Of a stretch of 5,298 nucleotides of DNA, positions 1 through 5,275 are shown piece by piece (position 1 is the stretch's first letter; each line of letters starts with the position of its first letter). The notes beneath the pieces were generated by a model. It was not told where the DNA came from. It saw only the letters and a program-made list of their open reading frames with translations, and searched no databases. The translations under genes and the position numbers were made by a program. The stretch lies in assembly GCA_963624975.1 (NCBI GenBank), contig CAVFRF010000087.1, positions 1 through 5,298 of the forward strand, given 5' to 3'. The stretch is from CAVLCC01 sp963624975. GTDB lineage: Bacteria > Actinomycetota > Coriobacteriia > Coriobacteriales > CADBOM01.

Positions 1-882
1 TCCATGGGGGTCTACTCGCTCGGCGACGGACATATCCACACCAACATGTTCGGCTCCGATCCCAACGACGGACACCGCAACATCACCAAGGGCGGTAAGG
101 TCGGCGCGACCAACCAGGATTCTGGCGGAAACAGCCCCGAGTGGGACCTGGGCCTGCTGTGCGACATGCCCGAGTTCGAGATCGCCGTGCAGGACGACGC
201 GGCTGCCGAGGCCGAGGAGCTGATCGGCAAGATCGGCAACGTGACGCTGGAGAGCGGAGACGCCATCGAGGCGGCCCGCAAGGCCTACGATGCGCTGACC
301 GACGCCGAGAAGGCGGCCGTAGTGTCGGCGCAGACGCTGGCGGATGCCGAGGCCGAGTACTCCGAGCTGCTCTCGAACGCCAACCTCCAGGACGTGGCCG
401 ACGTGACCGGCGCGATCCTGGCGCTGGACTGGACGGTGCCGATGGAGGAGGCCAACGACCTGGAGTCCGTGAAGGCCTGGGTCGAGCAGAAGCTCGCCGG
501 CATCGACCAGAAGGGCTGCAAGGTCGAGTTCGAGGTGACCTCGGTCGGCCCCGCCGTGGCGGGAGCCGAGGGCGCAGAGGCGGGAACGGCCGGATCCTTC
601 GCCGTGAGCTTCAAGGTATCGAAGGGCGAGGGCGCCGATGCGGCATCGCGCGACGCGTCCGTGCGCGGCACCATCGTGCAGACCGCGTGGAGCCAGTCCG
701 ACACGCCCGGCGGCAGCTCGCAGTCCGGCAAGGGCGGCAAGATGGCCAAGACCGGCGACGCGGCGGGCTTCGTGCTCGTCGGCGTGGCCTGCGCCCTGGG
801 CGCGGGCATCGGCGCCGTGGCCATAGCCGGCAGGCGCAGGCGCGCCGCCGATGCCGCGGCCCGCGGCAGGCACGCGAGGTAG
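1..882 (+). CDS. Cell-surface protein with sortase-type C-terminal anchor (5' end missing)
   Basis: This is the C-terminal part of a secreted, wall-anchored protein. The frame is open from base 1, and the ATG at base 4 is not followed by a signal peptide, so the true start lies upstream. Numbering from that Met, residues 66-125 are an acidic, Ala-rich helical segment containing SGDAIEAARKAYDALTD, a module common in Gram-positive surface proteins. Residues 129-226 resemble a second extracellular repeat module, with a W...AND..SVKAWV pattern followed by alternating beta-type residues and GSFAVSFKVSKG. A Gly/Ser linker leads to MAKTG (247-251), a hydrophobic helix (about 253-276) and RRRR plus a basic tail. 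This is the order of a sortase signal, but with M-A in place of canonical L-P. Residues 1-64 were not recognised. Ligand or enzymatic activity cannot be told from the visible part. The gene ends at TAG 880-882, before a hairpin terminator. Being a surface protein is well supported; covalent anchoring is inferred. Confidence 0.85.
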   Translation, partial: SMGVYSLGDGHIHTNMFGSDPNDGHRNITKGGKVGATNQDSGGNSPEWDLGLLCDMPEFEIAVQDDAAAEAEELIGKIGNVTLESGDAIEAARKAYDALTDAEKAAVVSAQTLADAEAEYSELLSNANLQDVADVTGAILALDWTVPMEEANDLESVKAWVEQKLAGIDQKGCKVEFEVTSVGPAVAGAEGAEAGTAGSFAVSFKVSKGEGADAASRDASVRGTIVQTAWSQSDTPGGSSQSGKGGKMAKTGDAAGFVLVGVACALGAGIGAVAIAGRRRRAADAAARGRHAR

Positions 883-928
883 CGCCTGCGACGTGCGGCT
901 GCCTAACCGCGAAAAATGACGCATGACG

Positions 929-964
929 GGAGGGCCCCGGGGCACTTAAGCCCCGGGGCCCTCC
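929..964 (+). terminator. Perfect 15-bp GC-rich hairpin terminator after the surface-protein gene
   Basis: The left arm GGAGGGCCCCGGGGC (929-943) is exactly complementary to the right arm at 950-964, with loop ACTTAA. It starts 46 nt after the stop codon. The following sequence (TCGCGTTTGC) has only a short T-run, so it is not a textbook intrinsic terminator. The stem is nearly all G/C and should be very stable. It most likely ends the surface-protein transcript and could also act as a 3' stabilising structure. No gene was seen converging from the right, so a bidirectional role is not required. Confidence 0.75.
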
Positions 965-996
965 TCGCGTTTGCAATCGTCTTGTGTCGAACCCTG

Positions 997-1020
997 TCGA
1001 TGGCCGAACCTCGATGGCCG
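997..1020. repeat. Short tandem repeat, 14-nt period
   Basis: TCGATGGCCG occurs at 997-1006 and again at 1011-1020, with AACC and one further base separation giving a 14-nt period (unit TCGATGGCCGAACC). The second copy runs directly into the palindrome at 1020-1039. No function is recognised. The arrangement suggests the edge of an intergenic repeat element. Confidence 0.55.
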
Positions 1021-1039
1021 TGCCGGTTGAAACCGGCAC
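1020..1039. repeat. REP-like intergenic palindrome
   Basis: GTGCCGGT (1020-1027) pairs perfectly with ACCGGCAC (1032-1039) around the tetraloop TGAA. In both directions the translations resemble spurious peptides (KPAPT-like on +, VGAGF-like on -) that I recall being over-annotated from dispersed GGTTTCAACC-type intergenic palindromes. That supports a multicopy REP-like element over a gene. Copy number cannot be judged from one window. There is no T-run, so it is not an obvious terminator. Confidence 0.5.
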
Positions 1040-1105
1040 CCACGAAAAATCTCAATCGGCGTGCGTACAGGTCAAAACCTTTGCAAGCCAATCTGCGAAC
1101 GGTCG

Positions 1106-1133
1106 TTCCCAATTCGGTTCGAAATGCTATCAT
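1106..1133 (+). promoter_or_regulatory. Extended -10 promoter for the non-coding RNA
   Basis: TTCCCA (1106-1111, 4 of 6 matches to TTGACA) is followed after 16 nt by TATCAT (1128-1133, 5 of 6 matches to TATAAT). A TG dinucleotide at 1125-1126 makes the -10 extended (TGC-TATCAT). The expected start point is about 1139-1141, which is where the predicted RNA closing helix begins. That coincidence is the main reason to trust the call. This looks like a housekeeping sigma-70/SigA class promoter. Confidence 0.6.
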
Positions 1134-1139
1134 GAAGCC

Positions 1140-1307
1140 AGCCTCATTCTCGCATCCGGCACATAGATGGACCGACATGCGTGAATAGGGAACCCTAGAG
1201 TCGGCCAGAGGACAGGTATCCTCCACCAAGCTGAGGAAGCTGGAATCGCGATGCGGGTACCCACCTTTTGAAGGTGGGTTCATCCTTCCGGACGGGGATG
1301 GGGTGGC
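1140..1307 (+). ncRNA. ssrS: Probable 6S RNA (structured RNA upstream of rarA)
   Basis: 6S RNA mimics an open promoter and binds housekeeping RNA polymerase holoenzyme. Seen here: bases 1141-1152 pair continuously with 1293-1304 (12 bp, four of them G-U), GCC 1137-1139 can pair with GGC 1305-1307 around a bulged A, and TCCGG 1155-1159 pairs with CCGGA 1288-1292. Together these give a roughly 20-bp closing helix. Inside lies a short 5' bubble strand (about 1160-1168), apical hairpins (CCGAC 1172-1176 with GTCGG 1200-1204, TAGG/CCTA at 1186-1197, and others to about 1243), and a 9-bp hairpin in the 3' bubble strand (1259-1267 with 1271-1279). This layout matches known 6S RNAs, including the small 3'-strand hairpin of the E. 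coli molecule. Promoter, about 170-nt core and abutting terminator make an independent unit. As I recall, 6S genes adjoin rarA in some Gram-positives. The branched apical arm is less typical. The RNA gene is more certain than its 6S identity. Confidence 0.62.
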
Positions 1308-1343
1308 AAAGTTGTCCAGGCCTTTCGGGGCGTGGACAATTTT
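1308..1343 (+). terminator. Strong intrinsic terminator of the 6S-like RNA
   Basis: AAAGTTGTCCA (1308-1318) pairs with TGGACAATTTT (1333-1343; the G at 1311 pairs with T as a wobble). A G-G mismatch follows, then GCCT (1320-1323) pairs with GGGC (1328-1331) around TTCG. The A/T flanks place a T-run at the 3' base of the stem. It begins at the base right after the RNA's closing helix and ends about 100 nt before the rarA start, so it belongs to the RNA unit and does not end rarA. Confidence 0.8.
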
Positions 1344-1351
1344 GCTATATA
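1343..1351 (+). promoter_or_regulatory. Possible extended -10 element for rarA
   Basis: TG (1343-1344), one base, then TATATA (1346-1351) forms an extended -10 overlapping the last T of the preceding terminator. No convincing -35 lies 16-18 nt upstream. It would give a leader of about 85 nt before the rarA start. If it is not active, rarA would depend on read-through of the RNA terminator. Confidence 0.4.
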
Positions 1352-1429
1352 GGGGATTTTGCGGCGCGGATGCCAGCTGTTGCGTGGTTGGATGAGAGCC
1401 GCGGCTCCGAAAAGCTTGCTTTCTTGGAT

Positions 1430-1436
1430 GGAGAGG
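1430..1436 (+). promoter_or_regulatory. Ribosome binding site fixing the rarA start
   Basis: GGAGAGG lies 6 nt before ATG 1443. The frame is open further upstream, to a TTG at 1359 and an ATG at 1428, but neither has a purine-rich site at the right distance, and the extra residues do not look like RarA. Confidence 0.75.
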
Positions 1437-1442
1437 TGCCAG

Positions 1443-2810
1443 ATGCCACGGTCGCTCTTTGCCGACTCGAGCCTAGACGACGACTTGCAACCGCCGCTAC
1501 CGGTGAGGATGCGACCGCAGACTCTCGACGAGGTGGTAGGGCAAGACGAGGTGGTCGGCGAGGGCACTTGGCTTCGCCAGGCCATCGAGACCGATTCGCT
1601 GGTGCCCATCGTGCTGTACGGCCCGGCCGGCACGGGCAAGACCACCATCGCCAGGATTATCGCCAACGAGACTAAAGCCAGCTTCAAGGAAGTTAGCGCA
1701 GTGAGCGGCGGAGTGTCCGACTTGCGCCGCGTGATCGAGGAGGCAAAGGCCAACCTCACTGTGTATGGGCGCAAGACGATCCTCTTCGTGGACGAGATTC
1801 ACCGCTTCTCGCGCTCGCAACAAGACGCGCTGCTGCATGCGGTGGAAGACCGCACGGTCATTCTCGTGGGCGCCACCACCGAGAACCCGTACTTCGAGGT
1901 CAACTCGGCACTGCTCTCGCGCTCGCGCATCGTGGAACTTAACGCGTTGAGGCGCGACGACATCGCGTTGCTGGTGCGCCGCGCGGTCGAAGACGACCGA
2001 GGGCTTGCGTCCAAGCTGGCCATCACGCCCGATGCAGTGGAGACCATCTCGCTCAATGCCGGTGGCGACGCGCGTGCCGCCCTCACCACGCTAGACCTGG
2101 CGGCCGATGTGGCGCGCGCTCGCAAGAGCATCACCGAGGACGAGCTGGAGGAGATGAGGCAAGCCGGTATAGAGGTGCCTTCGCCGGTGCCGGTGATCAC
2201 GGTGGCTGCTGTGACGGAGGCATCGCCTCGCACTTCGCTCAAGTACGACAAGAACGGCGACGAGCACTACGACATCATCTCCGCGTTCATCAAGTCGATG
2301 AGGGGCAGCGACCCCGATGCGGCCGTGTACTGGCTGGCCCGCATGATCGACGGGGGAGAGGACCCCAAGTTCATCGCCCGCAGGATCTTGATCTGCGCAA
2401 GCGAGGACATCGGCAACGCCGATCCCGATGCCATCTGCGTGGCTGCCGCGGCGTTCAAGTCGGCGGAGTCGATAGGCTACCCCGAATGCCGTATCAACCT
2501 GGCGCAGGCTGCCATCTATCTTGCGCTGGCTCCCAAGTCCAACGCCGCCGAGGCCGCGATCGATGCGGCTCTAGCCGAAGTGCGCAACGGTCCCGCCCGT
2601 GCCGTGCCCAACCACCTGCGCGACAGGCATCGCCCGGGTTCGGAGAAGTACGGCCACTACAGCTATCCGCACCTGGCCGATGCCGGGTGGGTGGACCAGC
2701 AATACCTGCCCGACGGTCTCGAGAAGGGGTGCTTCTACCATCCCGGCGAACGCGGATGGGAAGCCTACAGGTCCGAAGCCGCCTCGCGAGACCGCGATGG
2801 GAGCTTGTAG
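1443..2810 (+). CDS. rarA: Replication-associated recombination protein A (RarA/MgsA family AAA+ ATPase)
   Basis: This is a 455-residue cytoplasmic AAA+ ATPase of the RarA/MgsA/WRNIP1 family. The family acts as a clamp-loader-like tetramer on DNA at stalled replication forks and interacts with SSB. The N-terminal PLPVRMRPQTLDEVVGQ is the usual family entry. Walker A is GPAGTGKTT (60-68) and Walker B is ILFVDEIHRF (113-122). Sensor 1 is GATTENP (143-149), the arginine-finger region is SRSR (159-162), and the sensor 2 region is GGDARAALTTLD (207-218). The C-terminal half carries the family tetramerisation domain (YDKNGDEHYDIISAFIKSMRGSDPDAA, then EDIGNADP and APKSNAAE). All expected catalytic residues are present. 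Length is close to E. coli RarA (447), with a slightly expanded Pro/Val-rich linker at about 241-266. The start is ATG 1443 with GGAGAGG 6 nt upstream. No clear terminator follows the TAG at 2808-2810. Confidence 0.96.
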   Translation: MPRSLFADSSLDDDLQPPLPVRMRPQTLDEVVGQDEVVGEGTWLRQAIETDSLVPIVLYGPAGTGKTTIARIIANETKASFKEVSAVSGGVSDLRRVIEEAKANLTVYGRKTILFVDEIHRFSRSQQDALLHAVEDRTVILVGATTENPYFEVNSALLSRSRIVELNALRRDDIALLVRRAVEDDRGLASKLAITPDAVETISLNAGGDARAALTTLDLAADVARARKSITEDELEEMRQAGIEVPSPVPVITVAAVTEASPRTSLKYDKNGDEHYDIISAFIKSMRGSDPDAAVYWLARMIDGGEDPKFIARRILICASEDIGNADPDAICVAAAAFKSAESIGYPECRINLAQAAIYLALAPKSNAAEAAIDAALAEVRNGPARAVPNHLRDRHRPGSEKYGHYSYPHLADAGWVDQQYLPDGLEKGCFYHPGERGWEAYRSEAASRDRDGSL

Positions 2811-2896
2811 AACCCGAGGACGCGGGAGCGTAGAAGCTGCGTACGACATTTGGGCCGACTCGCTATTTTGATGTCGCATTCTTGCGGCAAGTGGCA

Positions 2897-2902
2897 CATA
2901 AT
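2897..2902 (+). promoter_or_regulatory. Weak candidate -10 for the DUF948-like gene
   Basis: CATAAT matches the -10 consensus at 5 of 6 positions and sits in the relatively A/T-rich part of the 194-nt gap after rarA. No good -35 is found at 16-18 nt: the TTGATG at 2868-2873 is 23 nt away and the TTGCGG at 2882-2887 is 9 nt away. A small CTTG-CGG-CAAG hairpin (2881-2891) lies just upstream. It could be a regulated promoter or chance, and co-transcription with rarA is equally possible. Confidence 0.25.
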
Positions 2903-2990
2903 GTGGTGTGGCAAAACAATGCGACTCGATGCGCGCGCCATGAGCCTGCGCGAGCTTTGGGTCTGCTGTAGACGCGATTGCGTACATGCG

Positions 2991-2997
2991 AAAGGAG
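2991..2997 (+). promoter_or_regulatory. Ribosome binding site fixing the DUF948-like gene start
   Basis: AAAGGAG lies 7 nt before ATG 3005. It decides against the upstream in-frame TTG at 2978, which would place the site inside the coding region and add charged residues ahead of the membrane helix. Confidence 0.8.
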
Positions 2998-3004
2998 TGT
3001 CCCT

Positions 3005-3802
3005 ATGGACGGGATGGTACTAACGATTCTTCTGTGGGTGGGAGTTGCAGCGCTCGCGGCTCTGGTTTGGCTCGTGATCGAGGCTGCACTCACCGTGCGC
3101 AGCGCACGCAGCACTATCAACGATCTGGCAGAGAGGGTCGAGCCCACGCTGGCCCACGTGGAGCAGATCACCGAGTCGCTCAAGCCCGCCATCGACAGGC
3201 TCGACCCGCTGATGGAGAGGGCATCGCTCACCGTGGATTCCGTGAATCTCGAGCTGATGCAGATCGACAAGATTCTGAACGACACATCCAACATCACCGG
3301 CACTGCCAGCGGTGCCGTGCAGAAGATCTCGGATGTGGCCAATGCGCCGGCCAACCTGGCCAACGAGGCGGCCGACAAGCTCAAGGGCGTGTTTGGCAAG
3401 AAGAAGAACGAGAAGAAGGTCAAGGATGCCATCGCAGCTGGCGATACCGCAGCGCTCGAGGCGGCGGAGGGCGAGGGCGATGTGAGCGAGGCTTCGCGCA
3501 TCGTGACCGAGTGGGCCCGCGAGGCTCGCGAGACCGTTCGCAACGCCAAGCCCAAGGCTCCCGAAGAGGCTGCTGGTGAGGCAGATGAAAAGTCTGTCGA
3601 AGACGATTTGCCCATATTCGTTGACGAGGCACCTGCGGAAGATGACGAGAAGCCTGCCGTGCAGTCGGTCTTCGGACACGGCATCGACGACGATATGGAC
3701 ATCGACGAGCCTTCCGAGCCGAAGACCGAGGAGCAGAAGAAGGAAGAGCGCATCCGCGCGATTGACGAGATGCTCGACAACTCGAGTTTCTTCCAGGAAT
3801 AG
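3005..3802 (+). CDS. DUF948-like membrane-anchored coiled-coil protein
   Basis: This is a 265-residue protein with one N-terminal membrane helix (about 5-27), then a long helical stretch with little secretion or enzyme character. Residues 33-115 have the heptad-like VEPTLAHVEQITESLKPAIDRLDPLM pattern typical of DUF948 and related chemoreceptor-like coiled coils. A basic patch, GKKKNEKKVK (131-140), follows, then Ala/Glu-rich helix to about 183. The tail (about 184-250) is highly acidic, with IDDDMDIDEP at 227-236, and the protein ends in SSFFQE. No catalytic motif is visible. The family has no established biochemical role; an envelope scaffolding or stress role is only inference. Start ATG 3005 is set by AAAGGAG 7 nt upstream; M4 is a possible alternative. 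It lies 194 nt after rarA, and its TAG at 3800-3802 is closely followed by a strong terminator, so it ends a transcript. DUF948 assignment is by pattern recognition, not by a profile search. Confidence 0.8.
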   Translation: MDGMVLTILLWVGVAALAALVWLVIEAALTVRSARSTINDLAERVEPTLAHVEQITESLKPAIDRLDPLMERASLTVDSVNLELMQIDKILNDTSNITGTASGAVQKISDVANAPANLANEAADKLKGVFGKKKNEKKVKDAIAAGDTAALEAAEGEGDVSEASRIVTEWAREARETVRNAKPKAPEEAAGEADEKSVEDDLPIFVDEAPAEDDEKPAVQSVFGHGIDDDMDIDEPSEPKTEEQKKEERIRAIDEMLDNSSFFQE

Positions 3803-3814
3803 AGAACGCTTGAA

Positions 3815-3853
3815 CCCTCCCCGATGCCCATGTGTCGGGGAGGGCTGTTTTTT
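3815..3853 (+). terminator. Strong intrinsic terminator after the DUF948-like gene
   Basis: CCCTCCCCGA (3815-3824) pairs perfectly with TCGGGGAGGG (3835-3844) around a 10-nt loop, followed after three bases by six Ts (3848-3853). It lies 12 nt after the stop codon. It separates the DUF948-like gene from the AI-2E permease, so that gene needs its own promoter or read-through. Confidence 0.93.
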
Positions 3854-3858
3854 GATGC

Positions 3859-3894
3859 ATGCGTCTGCCGCTGCGACTTGAGGCAAGGACGCAT
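3859..3894 (+). other. Leader hairpin just upstream of the AI-2E gene ribosome binding site
   Basis: ATGCGTC (3859-3865) pairs with GACGCAT (3888-3894), and TGCC (3866-3869) pairs with GGCA (3882-3885) after a two-base bulge (3886-3887), around a 12-nt loop. It fills most of the space between the terminator T-run and the ribosome binding site at 3899. It could affect translation, mRNA stability or be a chance GC-rich fold. No known riboswitch class was recognised. Confidence 0.4.
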
Positions 3895-3898
3895 TTGC

Positions 3899-3906
3899 GA
3901 GAGGAG
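3899..3906 (+). promoter_or_regulatory. Ribosome binding site fixing the AI-2E permease start
   Basis: GAGAGGAG lies 7 nt before ATG 3914. The in-frame ATG at 3824 is inside the terminator stem, has no such site, and would add a Cys-rich non-homologous peptide, so it is rejected. A second ATG at 3920 is possible but less well spaced. Confidence 0.8.
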
Positions 3907-3913
3907 CACCGCC

Positions 3914-5275
3914 ATGGCGATGAAGGGCAAGCTTATAGCGCCAAGACGGCGAGGCGGCGGCGAAGGCGCCCTTGTGGGCAACCTGCGCATGGTTTGGCTT
4001 CTCATAGGAATTGGCATTCTGGTCGTGGCAGCAGCGGCTGTGCTGCACAGCGTGGCATCCGCCATATGGGCGGTGCTGGCAGCGGCGCTCGTTGTGTTCA
4101 TACTCAAGTCCCCCGTTGCATGGCTCGAGCGCAAGGGCATCCCGCGTGTAGTGTCGTCGATCGTGCTGGTCTTGCTGCTGGCACTCGCGATAGTCGGCGT
4201 GGTGGTGAGCTTCTTCCCAATGATCCTCGGGCAGATAGCCGAGCTGATCGAACAGCTCCCCAACTACATGAACGCCATCGCGGACTGGTGGAGCGCCTTC
4301 GTGGCCGCGCACCCCGACATCCTCGACAGCTCGATGGTGCAGTCGATAGTCACTCAGCTCAAAGACGGCATCGAGAGCATATCCATCCAGAGCGCGGGTG
4401 GCGGCATCATCGGCGGCGTGTACCAGGCCGGCATGTCGTTTGCCGGCGTGCTGGTGATGGGCTTTACCGCTTTCATCGTGGCGTTCTGGATACTCATCGA
4501 CTACGAGACCATCACCCACGAGATGCACGTTCTGGGCGGTCGCACCAGCAAGTGGTACGTGATCCTCATCAGCACCATCTTCTCCCGCGTTATCGGCGGG
4601 TACATAAAGGGCACGCTCATCGGGGCTGCCATCATCTCGGTGATATGCGGCATAGCCTACTGGATCCTGGGCCTGCCGTACCCGCTGGTGCTCGGCATCA
4701 TGTCGGGCCTCTTCTCCATCATTCCCTACGTCGGCCCCGTGATCTCCACCATCGCCATCGCGTTCCTGTCGCTCTTCTCGGGTGGATTGGTGATGCTCGT
4801 GGCGGTGATCGTGAGCATGGTGGTGCCCTGGGGCATCAGCACGTTCGTTTCGCCAAAGGTCATGTCGTCCACGGTCAACTTGCACCCTGGCGTGTCGCTG
4901 GTCGCCATCGTGGTGGGCAGCTCGATCGGCGGCATCATGGGCATGATCTTGGCGATTCCGGTGATGGCCGTGATCAAGTGCCTGTTTGTGTATTTCTTCG
5001 AGAGCATCACCGGCCGCCAGCTCGTGTCGGAAAACGGCGCGCTGTTCGACGGACACCCCGGCGACACGGTGGACCCCGTGGCCGACGCCACCGACAACTT
5101 CATCAACGAGAAGCAGCTGCGCGAGATGGTCGAGCAAACCGAAGACGAGGTCACGAAGCTGGAAGAGCTGCCCGCGCGCAACATGAAGACGCTGTTCTCG
5201 GATCTGGCGCACCCGATGAATCCGACTCCGCCAGAGGAATCCGTCGACTCCGACGACGAGGGCGCGGAGGACTAG
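3914..5275 (+). CDS. AI-2E family transporter (PF01594 polytopic permease)
   Basis: This is a 453-residue integral membrane protein of the AI-2E/TqsA/PerM-type family. Members have been linked to export of autoinducer-2 or to Na+/H+ antiport, but substrates of most are unknown, so no substrate is assigned. A short basic N-terminus (KLIAPRRR) precedes helices at about 24-47, 49-66 and 79-103. An amphipathic extramembrane stretch (about 105-165) follows, then further helices at about 172-195, 228-252, 255-285, 289-310 and 325-361. Family signatures are present: FSIIPYVGPVIS (267-278), SPKVMSSTVNLHP (313-325) and GGIMGMILAIPVMAVIK (339-355). The C-terminus (about 362-453) is soluble and very acidic, ending SDDEGAED, and is longer than in typical members. 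The start is ATG 3914 with GAGAGGAG 7 nt upstream. It follows a strong terminator, and no clear own promoter was found. The stop is TAG 5273-5275; the next gene is outside the window. Confidence 0.92.
   Translation: MAMKGKLIAPRRRGGGEGALVGNLRMVWLLIGIGILVVAAAAVLHSVASAIWAVLAAALVVFILKSPVAWLERKGIPRVVSSIVLVLLLALAIVGVVVSFFPMILGQIAELIEQLPNYMNAIADWWSAFVAAHPDILDSSMVQSIVTQLKDGIESISIQSAGGGIIGGVYQAGMSFAGVLVMGFTAFIVAFWILIDYETITHEMHVLGGRTSKWYVILISTIFSRVIGGYIKGTLIGAAIISVICGIAYWILGLPYPLVLGIMSGLFSIIPYVGPVISTIAIAFLSLFSGGLVMLVAVIVSMVVPWGISTFVSPKVMSSTVNLHPGVSLVAIVVGSSIGGIMGMILAIPVMAVIKCLFVYFFESITGRQLVSENGALFDGHPGDTVDPVADATDNFINEKQLREMVEQTEDEVTKLEELPARNMKTLFSDLAHPMNPTPPEESVDSDDEGAED

Noticed and set aside
1020..1039. 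Palindrome considered as an intrinsic terminator
   Set aside because: There is no T-run after it, and a stronger hairpin already ends the upstream gene at 929-964.
903..1283. Small open frames on both strands in the gap before the ncRNA (also 916-1188 and 984-1166, +)
   Set aside because: They cover the hairpin terminator, the REP-like palindrome and the RNA promoter, have no ribosome binding site, and their peptides look like spurious translations of intergenic repeats.
1359..1442. N-terminal extension of rarA from a TTG at 1359
   Set aside because: No ribosome binding site, non-homologous leader peptide, and a good GGAGAGG sits before ATG 1443.
3824..3913. N-terminal extension of the permease from ATG 3824
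   Set aside because: The codon lies inside a terminator stem, and the Cys-rich leader does not fit the family. ATG 3914 has a well-spaced ribosome binding site.
2863..4263. A 466-codon open frame on the minus strand
   Set aside because: It is Ser/Thr-rich low complexity, antisense to the DUF948-like and permease genes, and crosses the strong terminator. It is a shadow of G/C third-position bias.
3020..5212. A 730-codon open frame on the minus strand spanning two + strand genes
   Set aside because: It is antisense to two convincing membrane-protein genes, is rich in His, Asp and Arg as expected from reversed G/C-biased codons, and matches no family.
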